Of a stretch of DNA of 5,942 bases, positions 5,926-5,942 are shown piece by piece. Under the pieces are notes generated by a model, which searched no databases, was not told the origin of the DNA, and saw only the letters and a program-made list of their open reading frames with translations. Position numbers and translations under genes: made by a program. How positions within the stretch are numbered: the stretch's first letter is position 1; each line of letters starts with the position of its first letter. The stretch comes from Pseudomonadota bacterium. Its GTDB lineage: Bacteria > Pseudomonadota > Alphaproteobacteria > Rhizobiales > Xanthobacteraceae. The stretch covers positions 1-5,942 of the forward strand of contig JAEWBL010000036.1 of assembly GCA_023391175.1 (NCBI GenBank), read 5' to 3'.

Positions 5926-5942
5926 CCCGCCGTGCACCCTCG

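Noticed and set aside
1..5942. CRISPR array, tRNA, rRNA, insertion sequence or prophage genes
   Set aside because: No spaced identical repeats, no tRNA-like cloverleaf, and no transposase, integrase or phage protein was seen on either strand.

Overview
The window is about two-thirds G+C, densely coding, and made of long frames with strong G/C preference at third codon positions. Together with the types of signalling protein present, this suggests a high-GC alphaproteobacterium, plausibly Hyphomicrobiales (Xanthobacteraceae-like). That placement is an inference from composition and protein style, not from a marker gene.

Left region (1-1044, minus strand): the first 348 codons of a gene that runs off the left edge. 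Its product resembles JetA, the MukF/kleisin-like subunit of the Wadjet (JetABCD) anti-plasmid SMC defence system, in the DUF5716 form. If correct, jetB, jetC and jetD should follow further left, outside the window. Positions 1045-1352 form a divergent intergenic region. It has ribosome binding sites at each end and a small cluster of imperfect GATT(C/T)CGGGCG repeats, but no promoter I can assign with confidence.

Centre (1353-5160, plus strand): a translationally coupled two-gene operon. The first gene encodes an 884-residue sensor: a 12-helix NCS1-type (nucleobase/cation symporter-like) domain, a cytoplasmic eight-cysteine segment that looks metal-binding, a second two-helix membrane hairpin, and a complete histidine kinase core. 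The second gene starts 11 nt before the first one ends. It encodes a 387-residue protein with a receiver domain at its N-terminus and a second complete histidine kinase core behind it.

Right region (5167-5925, minus strand): an OmpR-family response regulator, convergent with the kinase operon and separated from it by 6 nt. The simplest model is a cascade. The transporter-like kinase senses or binds a small molecule and phosphorylates the receiver of the second kinase (or the OmpR regulator directly), and the OmpR-type protein provides the DNA-binding output. The substrate, the direction of phosphate flow and the target genes cannot be read from this sequence.

The two most notable items are the Wadjet-like gene at the edge and the transporter / Cys-cluster / kinase fusion with its receiver-kinase partner.
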